Assembly: GCF_000613125.1 (NCBI RefSeq)
Contig: NZ_HG964497.1
Location: 3,308,052-3,372,051 of the forward strand
DNA: 64,000 nucleotides
Reading direction: 5' to 3'
Source of the DNA: Bacillus sp. EB01
GTDB lineage: Bacteria; Bacillota; Bacilli; Bacillales; Cytobacillaceae
Shown: positions 7,816-16,676 of the stretch, in pieces
Numbering within the stretch: the first letter of the stretch is position 1
Layout of the letters: every line of letters begins with the position of its first letter
Made by a program: the position numbers and the translations under genes
Notes under the pieces: generated by a model
Databases searched by the model: none
Told to the model about the DNA's origin: nothing
What the model saw: the letters and a program-made list of their open reading frames with translations, nothing else

Positions 7816-9012
7816 ATGTTGACTCTGATAAAAAATGGGCTTGTCTATGCTCCCGATTTTTTAGGGAAGAAAGATATATTGGTTGTTCGAGATAAGATTG
7901 GTTTCATAGATGAAGAGATAGCGGTACCTGAAGGCTTTGTTGAAATTGACGTAGTAGATGCTGCGGGAAAATATATATTTCCAGGTTTCATAGATTCACA
8001 TGTACATATCATGGGTGCCGGCGGGGAAGGGGGCTTCAGGCTAAGAACTCCTGAATTAATGGTCACTGATGCTACAGTTGCGGGAATAACGACTGTCGTT
8101 GGGGTTATCGGCGATGATTCAACCACGCGGTCAATGGCCAGCCTGCTTGGCAAAGCAAATGCGCTGGAGGAAGAAGGACTGAGCACCTACATTCATACAG
8201 GATCCTATCAGGTTCCGGTGCGGACTCTGATGGGGAAAATTGAAGATGACATCATTCTGGTAGCGAAAATCATTGGAGTTGGGGAAATAGCGATTGCGGA
8301 TGAACGGTCATCCCAGCCTACTGTAGAGGATATTTCGAAAATTGCAGCAGCAGCAATGACTGGCGGAAAGATGATTGGCAAGGCGGGAATTTTGAATATC
8401 CATGTTGGCACTGGTCCGGATAAACTATCTTTGATTAACCAGGTAATCGACAAAACCAATATCCCAATCACCCAGTTTCAGGTTACCCATGTTAACCGAA
8501 ACCGTGAGCTTTTTGAGGAAGCAAAGGACTACGCCCGTAAAGGCGGTTATATTGATTTTACAACGAGCACGGATTATAAATCTCTCAAAACGACTGAAAT
8601 TAAATGTTCTAAGGGGCTGAAGGAGGTAGTAGATGAAGGAGTCCCTCTCGAAAACGTTACATTCACTTCGGACGGCATGATTTCGCTGCCCACTTATGAT
8701 GAGGAAGGCAACCAGAATGGGTATAAGCTCGGACTTCAAAAGTATCTGTATGAGGAAGTGAAGGATGCGATTCTCGAGGAAGATGTACCAATCGAGAAAG
8801 CACTCCGGGTTATTACAGCCAATCCAGCTGACATCCTTCAGCTGAAAACGAAGGGATACATCGAGAAGGGGCGTGATGCGGACCTTGTTATTGTGGACCC
8901 GCATACACTCGAGATTCAAGATGTCTTCGCAAAAGGACGGAAGATGATGGAGAAAGGCAAACCGATTGTTTTTAGCACGTTCGAAAGAGAACGAATGAAT
9001 AAGAAGTTTTAA
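7816..9012 (+). CDS. iadA: isoaspartyl dipeptidase (beta-aspartyl peptidase)
   Basis: A 398-residue amidohydrolase-superfamily enzyme. The N-terminal metal motif FPGFIDSHVH has HVH at residues 62-64. It has the typical IadA segments GTTTVVGVIG-like (AGITTVVGVIGDD), SYQVPVRTL, ADERSSQPT and TFTSDGMISLPTYD. The family hydrolyses isoaspartyl dipeptides that arise from damaged Asp/Asn residues, using a binuclear zinc centre. The ATG at 7816 follows AAGGA closely; GGGGA a little upstream also fits. It is monocistronic with its own terminator. Confidence 0.92.
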   Translation: MLTLIKNGLVYAPDFLGKKDILVVRDKIGFIDEEIAVPEGFVEIDVVDAAGKYIFPGFIDSHVHIMGAGGEGGFRLRTPELMVTDATVAGITTVVGVIGDDSTTRSMASLLGKANALEEEGLSTYIHTGSYQVPVRTLMGKIEDDIILVAKIIGVGEIAIADERSSQPTVEDISKIAAAAMTGGKMIGKAGILNIHVGTGPDKLSLINQVIDKTNIPITQFQVTHVNRNRELFEEAKDYARKGGYIDFTTSTDYKSLKTTEIKCSKGLKEVVDEGVPLENVTFTSDGMISLPTYDEEGNQNGYKLGLQKYLYEEVKDAILEEDVPIEKALRVITANPADILQLKTKGYIEKGRDADLVIVDPHTLEIQDVFAKGRKMMEKGKPIVFSTFERERMNKKF

Positions 9013-9017
9013 CAAAC

Positions 9018-9043
9018 AAGCTGTCCCCGTTGGGCAGCTTTTT
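9018..9043 (+). terminator. terminator of iadA
   Basis: AAGCTGTCC pairs with GGGCAGCTT (one wobble) and is followed by TTTTTG. Confidence 0.85.
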
Positions 9044-9070
9044 GTTTTTAAAAAATTCTTTTTTGCCAGA

Positions 9071-9099
9071 TTGACATTTTTGGGCTGAGTGAATATAGT
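9071..9099 (+). promoter_or_regulatory. sigma-A promoter of the marR-MMPL operon
   Basis: Consensus TTGACA at 9071-9076, a 17-base spacer and TATAGT at 9094-9099. Transcription should begin near 9106, just before the palindromic operator. Confidence 0.85.
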
Positions 9100-9111
9100 T
9101 ATACAGGTGAA

Positions 9112-9130
9112 TAGTTAAACAGTTTAACTA
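9112..9130 (+). promoter_or_regulatory. palindromic operator, probably of the MarR regulator
   Basis: A perfect 9-bp inverted repeat around one base, TAGTTAAACAGTTTAACTA, placed directly downstream of the expected transcription start and 22 bases before the marR start codon. Position and symmetry fit autorepression by the MarR-family protein encoded next. Confidence 0.8.
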
Positions 9131-9152
9131 CTTTTAAAGGAGGTGCTTCCAA

Positions 9153-9614
9153 TTGGATCAAAAAGCGCTTAAGGAACTGATTGACCGCTATATCGCAGTT
9201 TCGTTTTCAGTTAGTAAGAAGGCTGAAATGATGATAAAGAGTGAAATTGGCAGTGACCTGACACAGGATCAGCATTATACACTTAGATACATCCGCCAAA
9301 GAGGCGAATGCACTTCTTCTGAGCTTGCCGAAATCTTTGGTGTTAACAAAAGTGCAATCACGGCAATTATCACTCGGCTTACTGATAAAGGACTTGTAAA
9401 GCGGACCCGCAATGAAGAGGACAGAAGGGTAATTTATCTTACCTTGACTGAAGAAGGTGTTAAGCTTTTTGAAGAAACTGAGCAGCGTATTTACAGTCTC
9501 GTTGAATCGTTCATAACTAAATTCGATCGGGAAGAAATTCGGGCATTTATTAATACGTATGAAAAATTATCCGGGATATTGACAGAGATGGAAAGTAATC
9601 ACCTGGGGGAGTAA
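9153..9614 (+). CDS. MarR-family transcriptional regulator
   Basis: A 153-residue winged-helix protein: the recognition region runs CTSSELAEIFGVNKSAITAIITRLTDKGLVKRTRNEEDRRVIYLTLTEEG across residues about 52-101, ending in the DxR wing motif (EDRRVIYLTLT). Such dimers usually repress an adjacent efflux gene until a ligand binds. The start is a TTG at 9153 behind the near-perfect ribosome site AAAGGAGGTG. Its stop is four bases before the MMPL gene. The B. subtilis pair ydgG-ydgH has the same order. Confidence 0.93.
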   Translation: MDQKALKELIDRYIAVSFSVSKKAEMMIKSEIGSDLTQDQHYTLRYIRQRGECTSSELAEIFGVNKSAITAIITRLTDKGLVKRTRNEEDRRVIYLTLTEEGVKLFEETEQRIYSLVESFITKFDREEIRAFINTYEKLSGILTEMESNHLGE

Positions 9615-9618
9615 TAAC

Positions 9619-12600
9619 ATGAAACATATACTTAAATTTAAATGGCTGGTCATGGCAGCATGGGTTGCGATTATTGCTGTTCTTGTTATGGTTGCACCGA
9701 ACATGGAGGAACTTGTCCGTGAAAAAGGGCAGATATCCGTTCCAGATGGATATTCCTCCACACTGGCACAAGAGATTTTAAGCGAAGCCCAGAAAGAGGA
9801 TTCAGCAGGTAATGAATCTCAGGTAGCGCTTGTTTTCCATAGTGATAAAAAGCTTACAGACAGTGATTTTGCTGAAGCCGAGAAGGGTGTAAACGCACTC
9901 GAGGCACAAAAGGAAAAGCTTGGGATTACAGAAGTAATGTCCCACTTCAATGAAAGTTCTCTTAAGGACCAGCTCGTTTCCAAGGATGGCATGACCATTC
10001 TTGTCTCAGTCAAGGTTGATATGGCTGGCCGCGAAGCAAAAGAGGTTACAAATGGCCTTTATGAAGCACTTGATGGTGTGAAATTGGATCACTATTATAC
10101 GTCAAGCTGGATGGTTGCCGATGACCTGGTCACGAATTCACAGGAAGGCTTGAAAAAGACAGAGGGGATTACAGTTGTGTTCATCCTGGTCGTGTTATTA
10201 CTTGTTTTCCGTTCAGTGATGGCACCGGTCATTCCGCTAATTGCGGTAGGATTAAGTTATCTCACCTCTCAATCGATTGTTGCGATTCTTGTAGATAAGG
10301 TGGATTTCCCGCTGTCGACATTTACGCAGATATTTCTAGTCGCCGTCCTGTTCGGGATTGGTACTGACTATTGCATTTTACTGATGAGCCGTTTTAAAGA
10401 AGAAATGCAGAATCACGAATCTATTGGGGACGCCGTTGTTGCAACGTATCGAACAGCAGGGAAAACTGTATTCTTCAGTGCACTTGCCGTTATGGTAGGG
10501 TTTGCTTCTATCGGTTTCTCTGAATTTGTTTTGTACCAGTCTGCTGCTGCAGTAGCGGTCGGTGTCGGTGTACTGATGCTCGCGCTTGTGACAGTCGTTC
10601 CGTTTTTCATGGCGGTATTTGGACGTAAGCTGTTCTGGCCTGCTAAAGGTACGCTCGAACATAAGGATAGCGGGCTTTGGAAGGTTGTCGGTTCGTTCGC
10701 GCTGGCACGTCCATTGATTGCGCTGCTGATTGTTTTGGCCGTATCACTTCCGTTTTTGTTCACGTATGAAGGGGAGCTTTCCTTCAATTCTCTAGAGGAA
10801 ATTGGCGACGAGTTCAATTCGATCAAAGCATTCGATATCATTTCCGATGGTTTTGGCCCTGGCGAATCGATGCCATCCCAAATTGTCATTAAGAATGATG
10901 AACCGCTTGATAAGCCCGAATATTTGGCGGTAGCTGAAAAAATCAGTGAAGAAATTGCCAAGGTTGACAATGTAAAAACGGTACGCTCGGTCACGCGCCC
11001 GACTGGTGAACCCATTGATGAGTTGTACGTTTCTGGCCAGGCCAAGACACTGAGTGAAGGCCTAGGCGAAGGAAATGACGGCATCAAGCAAATCAGCGGC
11101 GGTTTGTCTGAGGCAGAAGAAAAGCTTTCTGCTTCAGCACCGAAGCTTAAAGAGACTTCAGATGGTATCTCTGAACTGATTAAGGGTACGAATGAATTAA
11201 AGAGCAATATGGGAGTGGTCCAGACTAATCTTGCGAAAATTGAAGATGGGATCAGGGCGGGGTCGGCTGGATCTGAGCAGATCCGCAGCGGCCTTGCTGA
11301 AGCGAAGGCAAGCTCTGAAAAAATGCTGGCTGAATATAAGAGATTGCTAGAGGGATATAAGTCCCTTTCGTCAGGCGTTGGGGAGCTGCATAAGGGCTAC
11401 CAGGGGGTCGCTGGAGGCCTGCAGGATGTTGAGGGCTTACTAGTTGCTGCAAACAATAATATGTCTGAGCTTGAGAAAAACCCGGCTGCAATGGGGGCAC
11501 TGGCTGATAAGAACTATGCTGATTTGAAAACCAATGTACTGACCGCATTAGGTTATATAAATGATCCAGAACGCGGCTTGAAATCAGGATTGAACCAATT
11601 GAACAGTGAGTTTGCAAAGGTCCAGGGTGGAATCTCTGAGGCGAATGCTGGCCTCATACAGCTGATTGACGGTGAAGAAAAACTTATTGGCGGCATGGAG
11701 CAGCTGATTGAAGGCATTTCCAAGCAGCAGGCTGGACTCGATCAACTGGCAAATGGCCAGGGACAAATTGTCGGAAACCTTCCGAAATTTACTGGCGGAT
11801 TGACCAGCATTAACAATGGACAGCAGCAGCTTTTGAACGGTTTTGAACAAATCGGTGGCCAGCTTGGCGAACTGACAGATGGCTTGGAACAGGGGACCGA
11901 TGGTTTAAATCAGGTTGCCGACGGGCTTGAGGATGCACAGGGATATTTGAATGAGGTTGCAGCCAACGAGCGGAATGGCTTCTATGTACCTGAGGAAGCA
12001 CTTGCTAGCGGCGAGTTTGACGAAGCATTGGATGCCTATATGAATTCAGACCGCAAAGTGATGACGATGGATGTTGTCTTTGAGATTAATCCATATTCCA
12101 ATGACGCTATTAATTCTGTTGAACCATTGGAACAAGCGGTAGAGCGCGCGGTTAAGGACACCGGCCTTGAGAATGCCGATGTTGCTATAGGCGGCGTAAC
12201 GAGTATGCATAATGATTTGAATATAATCTCCGCACAGGATTATTCCCGAACTGTAATCTTTATGCTAAGCGGCATTTTCCTGATCCTGATGATTTTGTTC
12301 CGATCAATCATCATGCCGATCTATTTGATTGGTTCACTGATTTTGACCTATTACACATCAATGGCAATTTCCGAATCCATCTTCGTTAACGTGCTTGGAT
12401 ACTCCGGTATCAGCTGGGCGGTTCCGTTCTTCGCATTCGTTATTCTGATTGCGCTTGGAATCGACTACAGCATCTTCCTGATGGACCGTTTTAATGAGTT
12501 CAAGGCCATGCGCGTTGAAGACGCAATTTTGGAGGCAATGAAAAAGATGGGGACAGTCATCATTTCCGCTGCCGTCATCCTGGGCGGAACCTTTGCCGCG

Positions 12601-12759
12601 ATGATGCCATCGGGAGTTCTTTCTCTGCTTCAGATTGCGACAATCCTTTTAATTGGCTTGATTCTATATGCACTGTTTATATTGCCTTTGTTTGTACCGG
12701 TAATGGTCAAAATGTTTGGCAAAGCCAACTGGTGGCCGTTTATGGGCAAAGAGAATTAA
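9619..12759 (+). CDS. MMPL/RND-type exporter (YdgH-like)
   Basis: A 1046-residue transporter with two MMPL halves, each an extracellular domain plus a block of membrane segments; GIGTDYCILLMSRFKEE and LGIDYSIFLMDRFNEF mark the RND-type TM4 motifs of the two halves. Between them lies a long extracellular region (about residues 470-780) of Gly/Leu/Gln-rich heptad-like repeats (for example GLNQVADGLEDAQG) of the kind seen in YhgE/Pip-like proteins; this makes it longer than the usual MMPL protein. It probably exports a lipid or hydrophobic drug using the proton gradient. It is coupled to the marR gene four bases upstream, so it should be induced when MarR is released. Confidence 0.9.
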   Translation: MKHILKFKWLVMAAWVAIIAVLVMVAPNMEELVREKGQISVPDGYSSTLAQEILSEAQKEDSAGNESQVALVFHSDKKLTDSDFAEAEKGVNALEAQKEKLGITEVMSHFNESSLKDQLVSKDGMTILVSVKVDMAGREAKEVTNGLYEALDGVKLDHYYTSSWMVADDLVTNSQEGLKKTEGITVVFILVVLLLVFRSVMAPVIPLIAVGLSYLTSQSIVAILVDKVDFPLSTFTQIFLVAVLFGIGTDYCILLMSRFKEEMQNHESIGDAVVATYRTAGKTVFFSALAVMVGFASIGFSEFVLYQSAAAVAVGVGVLMLALVTVVPFFMAVFGRKLFWPAKGTLEHKDSGLWKVVGSFALARPLIALLIVLAVSLPFLFTYEGELSFNSLEEIGDEFNSIKAFDIISDGFGPGESMPSQIVIKNDEPLDKPEYLAVAEKISEEIAKVDNVKTVRSVTRPTGEPIDELYVSGQAKTLSEGLGEGNDGIKQISGGLSEAEEKLSASAPKLKETSDGISELIKGTNELKSNMGVVQTNLAKIEDGIRAGSAGSEQIRSGLAEAKASSEKMLAEYKRLLEGYKSLSSGVGELHKGYQGVAGGLQDVEGLLVAANNNMSELEKNPAAMGALADKNYADLKTNVLTALGYINDPERGLKSGLNQLNSEFAKVQGGISEANAGLIQLIDGEEKLIGGMEQLIEGISKQQAGLDQLANGQGQIVGNLPKFTGGLTSINNGQQQLLNGFEQIGGQLGELTDGLEQGTDGLNQVADGLEDAQGYLNEVAANERNGFYVPEEALASGEFDEALDAYMNSDRKVMTMDVVFEINPYSNDAINSVEPLEQAVERAVKDTGLENADVAIGGVTSMHNDLNIISAQDYSRTVIFMLSGIFLILMILFRSIIMPIYLIGSLILTYYTSMAISESIFVNVLGYSGISWAVPFFAFVILIALGIDYSIFLMDRFNEFKAMRVEDAILEAMKKMGTVIISAAVILGGTFAAMMPSGVLSLLQIATILLIGLILYALFILPLFVPVMVKMFGKANWWPFMGKEN

Positions 12760-12775
12760 TAGAGTAGAAGTTTTT

Positions 12776-12809
12776 GCCGCCGCGCCAGGTACTGGGTGCG
12801 GCGGTTTTT
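12776..12809 (+). terminator. terminator of the marR-MMPL operon
   Basis: GC-rich stem GCCGCCGC with GCGGCGG and a TTTTT tail, 17 bases after the stop codon. Confidence 0.9.
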
Positions 12810-12859
12810 GATAGGGTGGGGTTACGTCCACTTGGTGGTTTGTTGTGGTTGGTTCTAGT

Positions 12860-13410
12860 TGTGTCGGACTTTGTGGTAATTTCCGATATATCGGTGGGAA
12901 GGGGATAAATAATTGTGAACAAGGGATATAAAAGTGAAAAACCAGGGGATAAAGGTGCGACAGTAACCGATATAAAAATTGGGACTACGTCGTAACGCTA
13001 TTACGGATCCGGAGAGCGGGAATTTGCTTATAACCGGCTTTTCATTCACTTGGTAGTGGTAATGGGTTCGGGATATGTGTCGGATTTGTGGTAATTTCCT
13101 ATATATCGGTGGGAAAGGGATAAATAATTGTGAACAAGGGATAAAAACGTGAAAAACCAGGGGATAAAGTTGTGACAGTGACCGATATAAATATTGGTCT
13201 AAGTCGAAACGCTAGTACGGATCCGGAGAGCGGGGATTTGCTTTTTATAACCGGCTTTTCATTCACTTGGTAGTGGTAATGGGATCGGGATATGTGTCGG
13301 ATTTGTGGTAATTTCCGATATATCGGTGAGAAGGGGATAAAAAATTGTGAACAAGGGATAAAAACGTGAATAACCAGGGGATAAAGTTGTGACAGTGACC
13401 GATATAATTT
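12860..13410. repeat. 216-bp tandem repeat, about 2.5 copies
   Basis: The block beginning TGTGTCGGA recurs at 12860, 13076 and 13293 (216 and 217 bases apart); the third copy stops near 13410. Each unit holds the palindrome CCGATATATCGG (altered in copy 2), three GGGATAAA motifs 21-23 bases apart, an ACCGATATA element and a TTCATTCACTTGGTAGTGG block. It fills the roughly 700-base gene-free gap between the MMPL gene and the NERD gene. I see no coding frame or transposase. Confidence 0.9.
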
Positions 13411-13514
13411 TAATCCCTAAAAAATATGTCTAATTTTGTAACAATTCAAGCTAATTGTGGCAGGTGTTTGGGCTGTCAATATAGAAATTAATCTTCAAAA
13501 AAGGAGGTGTGAAT

Positions 13515-14527
13515 ATGGTTGTTCTGGAAAGAGCGGTTCCAATGATTGTGTTAATGTTAACAGCTTTATTAAGAAGAATTTCACCTACGCACCATAAGAG
13601 AAGTGAGATTGAAGAGGCTCTTAGAACACATTTGGCAGGTTATAATGGGGAGAAAGCAGTAGACTTTTTCCTTAATTATCTCAAAGAAGGGAGGTATATC
13701 ATTAAGGGATTAGATTAAAAGTGAATGGGGTTTATTTTCAAATTGATACTCTCCTCGTGAGTCCTTACTTCGCTTTAAACCTTGAAATAAAGAATTGGGC
13801 AGGAGAAATTTCATTTAAAAAAAATTTCTGCCAAGTTACTCAAGAGAAAGATGGTAAAATAAATACCTATGCCAACCCGATATCTCAAGCCAAGCTTCAA
13901 GTTATTCAGTTGAAGGAATGGTGTAAACAAAACCATTTTGTACATATTCCAATTGATTTTCTTGTAGTAATGAGCAATTCGAATACAAGACTTAAATCTG
14001 ACCCTGGCTACACTGAAGCCTTTCAAAAGGTAATTCATTCAATTCGTTTAAACGAAAAAGTTGAAGAGATTGAGAAAAGGTACAAGCAGCTTGTTTTTGA
14101 TGAGTTTAACTTAAAGAAACTGAAAGAAAAAGTGCTTGCTGAACATACTCCACAATGGCCGAATGTCCTCAAAATGTTTTCGCTCACTCATCAAGATATA
14201 CCATCTGGTGTACAATGCCCGTTTTGTAATCATATCCCCATGAACAAATGCCATCGAAAATGGTTTTGCAATTCATGTAAAAACTTTTCAAAAGAAGCCT
14301 ACAAGCAGGCAGTAGAAGATTACTTCCTACTTATTTCTGCGCAAATTACTAATCAACAGGCAAGAAAATTTCTGCAAGTCCGAGATAACAAAATGATGTA
14401 TTTAATTCTCAATGCCATGAACCTCCCATTCATCGGCACCAAGAAAGGCCGCATCTACCAACATCCCTCTTACATCCCACTTACACTCCCTGACAAAAAC
14501 CAATCTGTAATGCCCCAAAAAGGTTAG
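13515..14527 (+). pseudogene. NERD-domain nuclease-related protein, split by a frameshift
   Basis: The first frame (ATG 13515 to TAA 13716-13718) carries the NERD N-terminus with GEKAVDFFLNYLKEGRYIIKGL. The second frame continues from about 13712 with VYFQIDTLLVSPYFALNLEIKNWAGEI, the core of the NERD fold with PD-(D/E)xK-like residues (D of QID, ExK of EIK), and ends in a four-Cys zinc ribbon (CPFC...CNSC) at the C-terminus. Restoring one A near 13712 joins the frames as GLRLKVNGVYFQID, so a single-base deletion explains the break. It follows the ribosome site AAGGAGGT. The family is thought to act in DNA processing or defence, but that is not proven. Confidence 0.8.
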
Positions 14528-14585
14528 AAATCCCAACATAGTGGTAAATGTACATCATAGAAGAAGTGGAATAGGAGCTGAGAGA

Positions 14586-14930
14586 ATGCTGGACAAGCAA
14601 ATGTTTTTTGTCGATATTAAAACAGGAGAGATTACAAAAGAGCCGACCGCAGAAAATACGTTCACGATAATGGCAAATGAGGACGAGATCCAGGATTTGA
14701 GAGAACTGTTTGAGGAGAATTACAAGGCGGACTTAAAAGGGTATGCAAGAACGCATAAACCTGCTCAGGAATACCATACCTTCTCGGAAAACGAAAATGC
14801 CGAATACGATTCTACGATGGAGACGATTTACGCAATGATCTACCGGTTTGGCGATGCCGAAGCACGCCAGCACATCAGGGAAATGGGAATCCTGAAAGAG
14901 CAGGATTACGACAACGAGAATTTTCAGTAA
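14586..14930 (+). CDS. conserved-type small acidic protein of unknown function
   Basis: A 114-residue soluble, acidic protein starting MLDKQMFFVDIKTGEIT and ending in an alpha-helical part with ETIYAMIYRFGDAEARQHIREMGIL. It resembles small Bacillus proteins sometimes labelled hydrolase without experimental basis; no catalytic motif is visible. The ATG at 14586 has AGGAG eight bases upstream; the 15 upstream in-frame codons look unrelated. It is followed by a strong terminator. Confidence 0.7.
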   Translation: MLDKQMFFVDIKTGEITKEPTAENTFTIMANEDEIQDLRELFEENYKADLKGYARTHKPAQEYHTFSENENAEYDSTMETIYAMIYRFGDAEARQHIREMGILKEQDYDNENFQ

Positions 14931-14980
14931 TTAACATACAGCACCATATTCGAAAAAACGAAACCCACTACCACACCACG

Positions 14981-15014
14981 AAAACGGGCTGCCTATTGAT
15001 GGCAGCCCGTTTTT
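14981..15014 (+). terminator. terminator of the 114-aa protein gene
   Basis: AACGGGCTGCC and GGCAGCCCGTT form an 11-bp perfect stem with flanking A and T runs, so it may act in both directions. Confidence 0.92.
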
Positions 15015-15047
15015 CGGCTTTCTTGATATTGTTCATTCATTCAAATC

Positions 15048-15076
15048 AAAGGGCTGCCCAACGAACTGGACAGCCC
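15048..15076 (-). terminator. terminator of the lemA-TPM operon
   Basis: On the minus strand GGGCTGTCC pairs with GGGCAGCCC, then TTTGATTTG. It lies just past the TPM-gene stop at 15087. Confidence 0.7.
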
Positions 15077-15086
15077 ACCATTAAAC

Positions 15087-15836
15087 TTACCACCCACGGC
15101 TGGCACCGCCTCCACCGGACGAGCCTCCACCGCCGCCAATCGAGCCGCCGCCTCCACCGCCTCCACGTCCGATCATCGACAGGATTAGGAAGGTGAAGGT
15201 GCCTCGGAAAAACACCATATCAAGGATAATTAAACCAGCAACGATCAAAATGAACAGCCAGTTAGGAATGCCAGTATCCTGGCCCTGACCGACAGCATTT
15301 GGCTGCGGTATCGGATTACCGCTCGCATCAAAGCCGCTCATTACTTCATTGCCGAGCGCCTGATACGTATTAATCACCGCTTCATTGGGGCGGCCAGCCT
15401 GAAGGGAAGGAATCGCATACGAATTCAGGATTCTTCCGGCTTTCCCATCCGGAATGATTCCTTCAAGGCCGTAACCAACCTCGATCCGAATTCGCTTTTC
15501 CTGTAAAGCGAGCACCAGCAGGACACCATTATCCTCGCCAGCCTGGCCAAGCTTGTATGTTCTGAACGCCTCGTTCGCATATCCTTCAATATCGCGGTCG
15601 CCAATTGTATCGACTGTCAGGACCGCAACTTGGGCTCCAGCCGCACCACTTTGAATTTGCCTGCCCCAGCCGCGAATCTGCTGCTCTTCGGCCTGGCTGA
15701 GGATTTCGGCAAAATCCTGGACATAAATATCTCCACGTGGTGACGGAATATCCCCAGCAGCTGCAAACACATTCGCGCTTCCAACCAGGAGAAGGACTAG
15801 CAGCGCAAAAACGCTTGCGGCCTTCCAGCGTTTCAT
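15087..15836 (-). CDS. TPM-domain (YgcG-family) membrane protein
   Basis: A 249-residue protein: signal peptide (residues 1-26, ending NVFA), then a TPM domain with YVQDFAEILSQ and GNGVLLVLAL-type sequence (EDNGVLLVLALQEKRIRIEVGYGLEG) on the outer side, a C-terminal membrane segment, and a tail of Gly/Ser repeats ending SRGW. TPM proteins are often paired with LemA, as here: the lemA stop and this ATG overlap (TAATG), so translation is coupled. Roles proposed for the family include membrane-protein quality control; the function in Bacillus is not known. Confidence 0.87.
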   Translation of the reverse strand: MKRWKAASVFALLVLLLVGSANVFAAAGDIPSPRGDIYVQDFAEILSQAEEQQIRGWGRQIQSGAAGAQVAVLTVDTIGDRDIEGYANEAFRTYKLGQAGEDNGVLLVLALQEKRIRIEVGYGLEGIIPDGKAGRILNSYAIPSLQAGRPNEAVINTYQALGNEVMSGFDASGNPIPQPNAVGQGQDTGIPNWLFILIVAGLIILDMVFFRGTFTFLILSMIGRGGGGGGGSIGGGGGSSGGGGASRGW

Positions 15837-16414
15837 TATCCGTTGCCTCCGAAGTCAACCTCAGGTGCTTCCTGGGAACGAGGGTCGGCGCGGAAATATT
15901 CCTTCTCATCAAAACCGGTAATTCCGGCGACAATTGCACCAGGGAACTGCTTTACCTTTTTATTGTAAACAGCAACCACGTCATTGTAATCCTTTCTGGC
16001 AACCGCAATCCTGTTCTCGGTTCCAGCCAACTCATCCATCAGCTGCCGGAACTGAGCGTCCGCCTTCAGGTTCGGATAATTTTCCACAACAACGAGGAGG
16101 CGGCTAAGTGCACCCGAAAGCTCGGCGTTCGCTGTCGCTTCTTCCTCTGGGCTGCGAGCTCCCGCCAGCCTCGCACGGGCATCAGAAATTGCTTGGATTG
16201 TTTCCTTCTCATGAGCCGCATAACCTTTAACCGTATTTACCAAATTCGGTATTAAATCCAGTCGCCGCTGCAGCTGGTTCTCGATTTGTGCATAGGATTG
16301 GTCAACATTTTCCTCAGCATTGACAAACCCGTTGTAACTCGATGCGAGCATAATGCCAAGTACGACAATGATGCCGATGATGACCAGCCCAACTCCCATA
16401 AATCCTTTTTTCAT
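15836..16414 (-). CDS. lemA: LemA family protein
   Basis: A 192-residue protein with one N-terminal membrane segment (KGFMGVGLVIIGIIVVLGIMLA) and the LemA helical bundle: YNGFVNAEENVDQSYAQIENQLQRRLDLIPNLVNTVKGYAAHE is the family signature. The short N-terminus should be outside or the bulk inside the cell according to family models. It is the first gene of a two-gene unit with the TPM protein. The ATG at 16414 follows AGGAGTGGC. Confidence 0.92.
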   Translation of the reverse strand: MKKGFMGVGLVIIGIIVVLGIMLASSYNGFVNAEENVDQSYAQIENQLQRRLDLIPNLVNTVKGYAAHEKETIQAISDARARLAGARSPEEEATANAELSGALSRLLVVVENYPNLKADAQFRQLMDELAGTENRIAVARKDYNDVVAVYNKKVKQFPGAIVAGITGFDEKEYFRADPRSQEAPEVDFGGNG

Positions 16415-16630
16415 TCATGCCACTCCTAACACAGTTGGTATATACGTCTATCTTCCCTCTGAAACTGGTGAATTAAACACACACCTGACGCTTCTTGTTG
16501 CCAATGCCAACTTTCACGCCTATACTGGCAATGCCGAGCATATAATGTACAAGTTAGTCCTGTCCATCTTACCACCAGCAAGAAATTTTTTCCATTGCCA
16601 AATAAACAACCGAACACTATAGTTGAACTG

Positions 16631-16652
16631 TTGTCCTAAAGACAAAATTGTC
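16631..16652. promoter_or_regulatory. overlapping TTGTC/GACAA inverted repeats upstream of the DedA gene
   Basis: TTGTC (16631), GACAA (16641) and TTGTC (16648) form two overlapping inverted repeats, TTGTC-N5-GACAA and AGACAA-N2-TTGTCT, within 25-46 bases of the DedA start. They could be a regulator site; no regulator can be assigned. Confidence 0.35.
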
Positions 16653-16676
16653 TAATTTTGGAGGGGGAAAGGACTT

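Noticed and set aside
8425-9015. 196-codon frame opposite iadA
   Set aside because: Antisense shadow of a well-supported gene.
10413-11207. 264-codon frame opposite the MMPL gene
   Set aside because: Ser/Thr/Pro-rich composition typical of antisense frames over a coding sequence.
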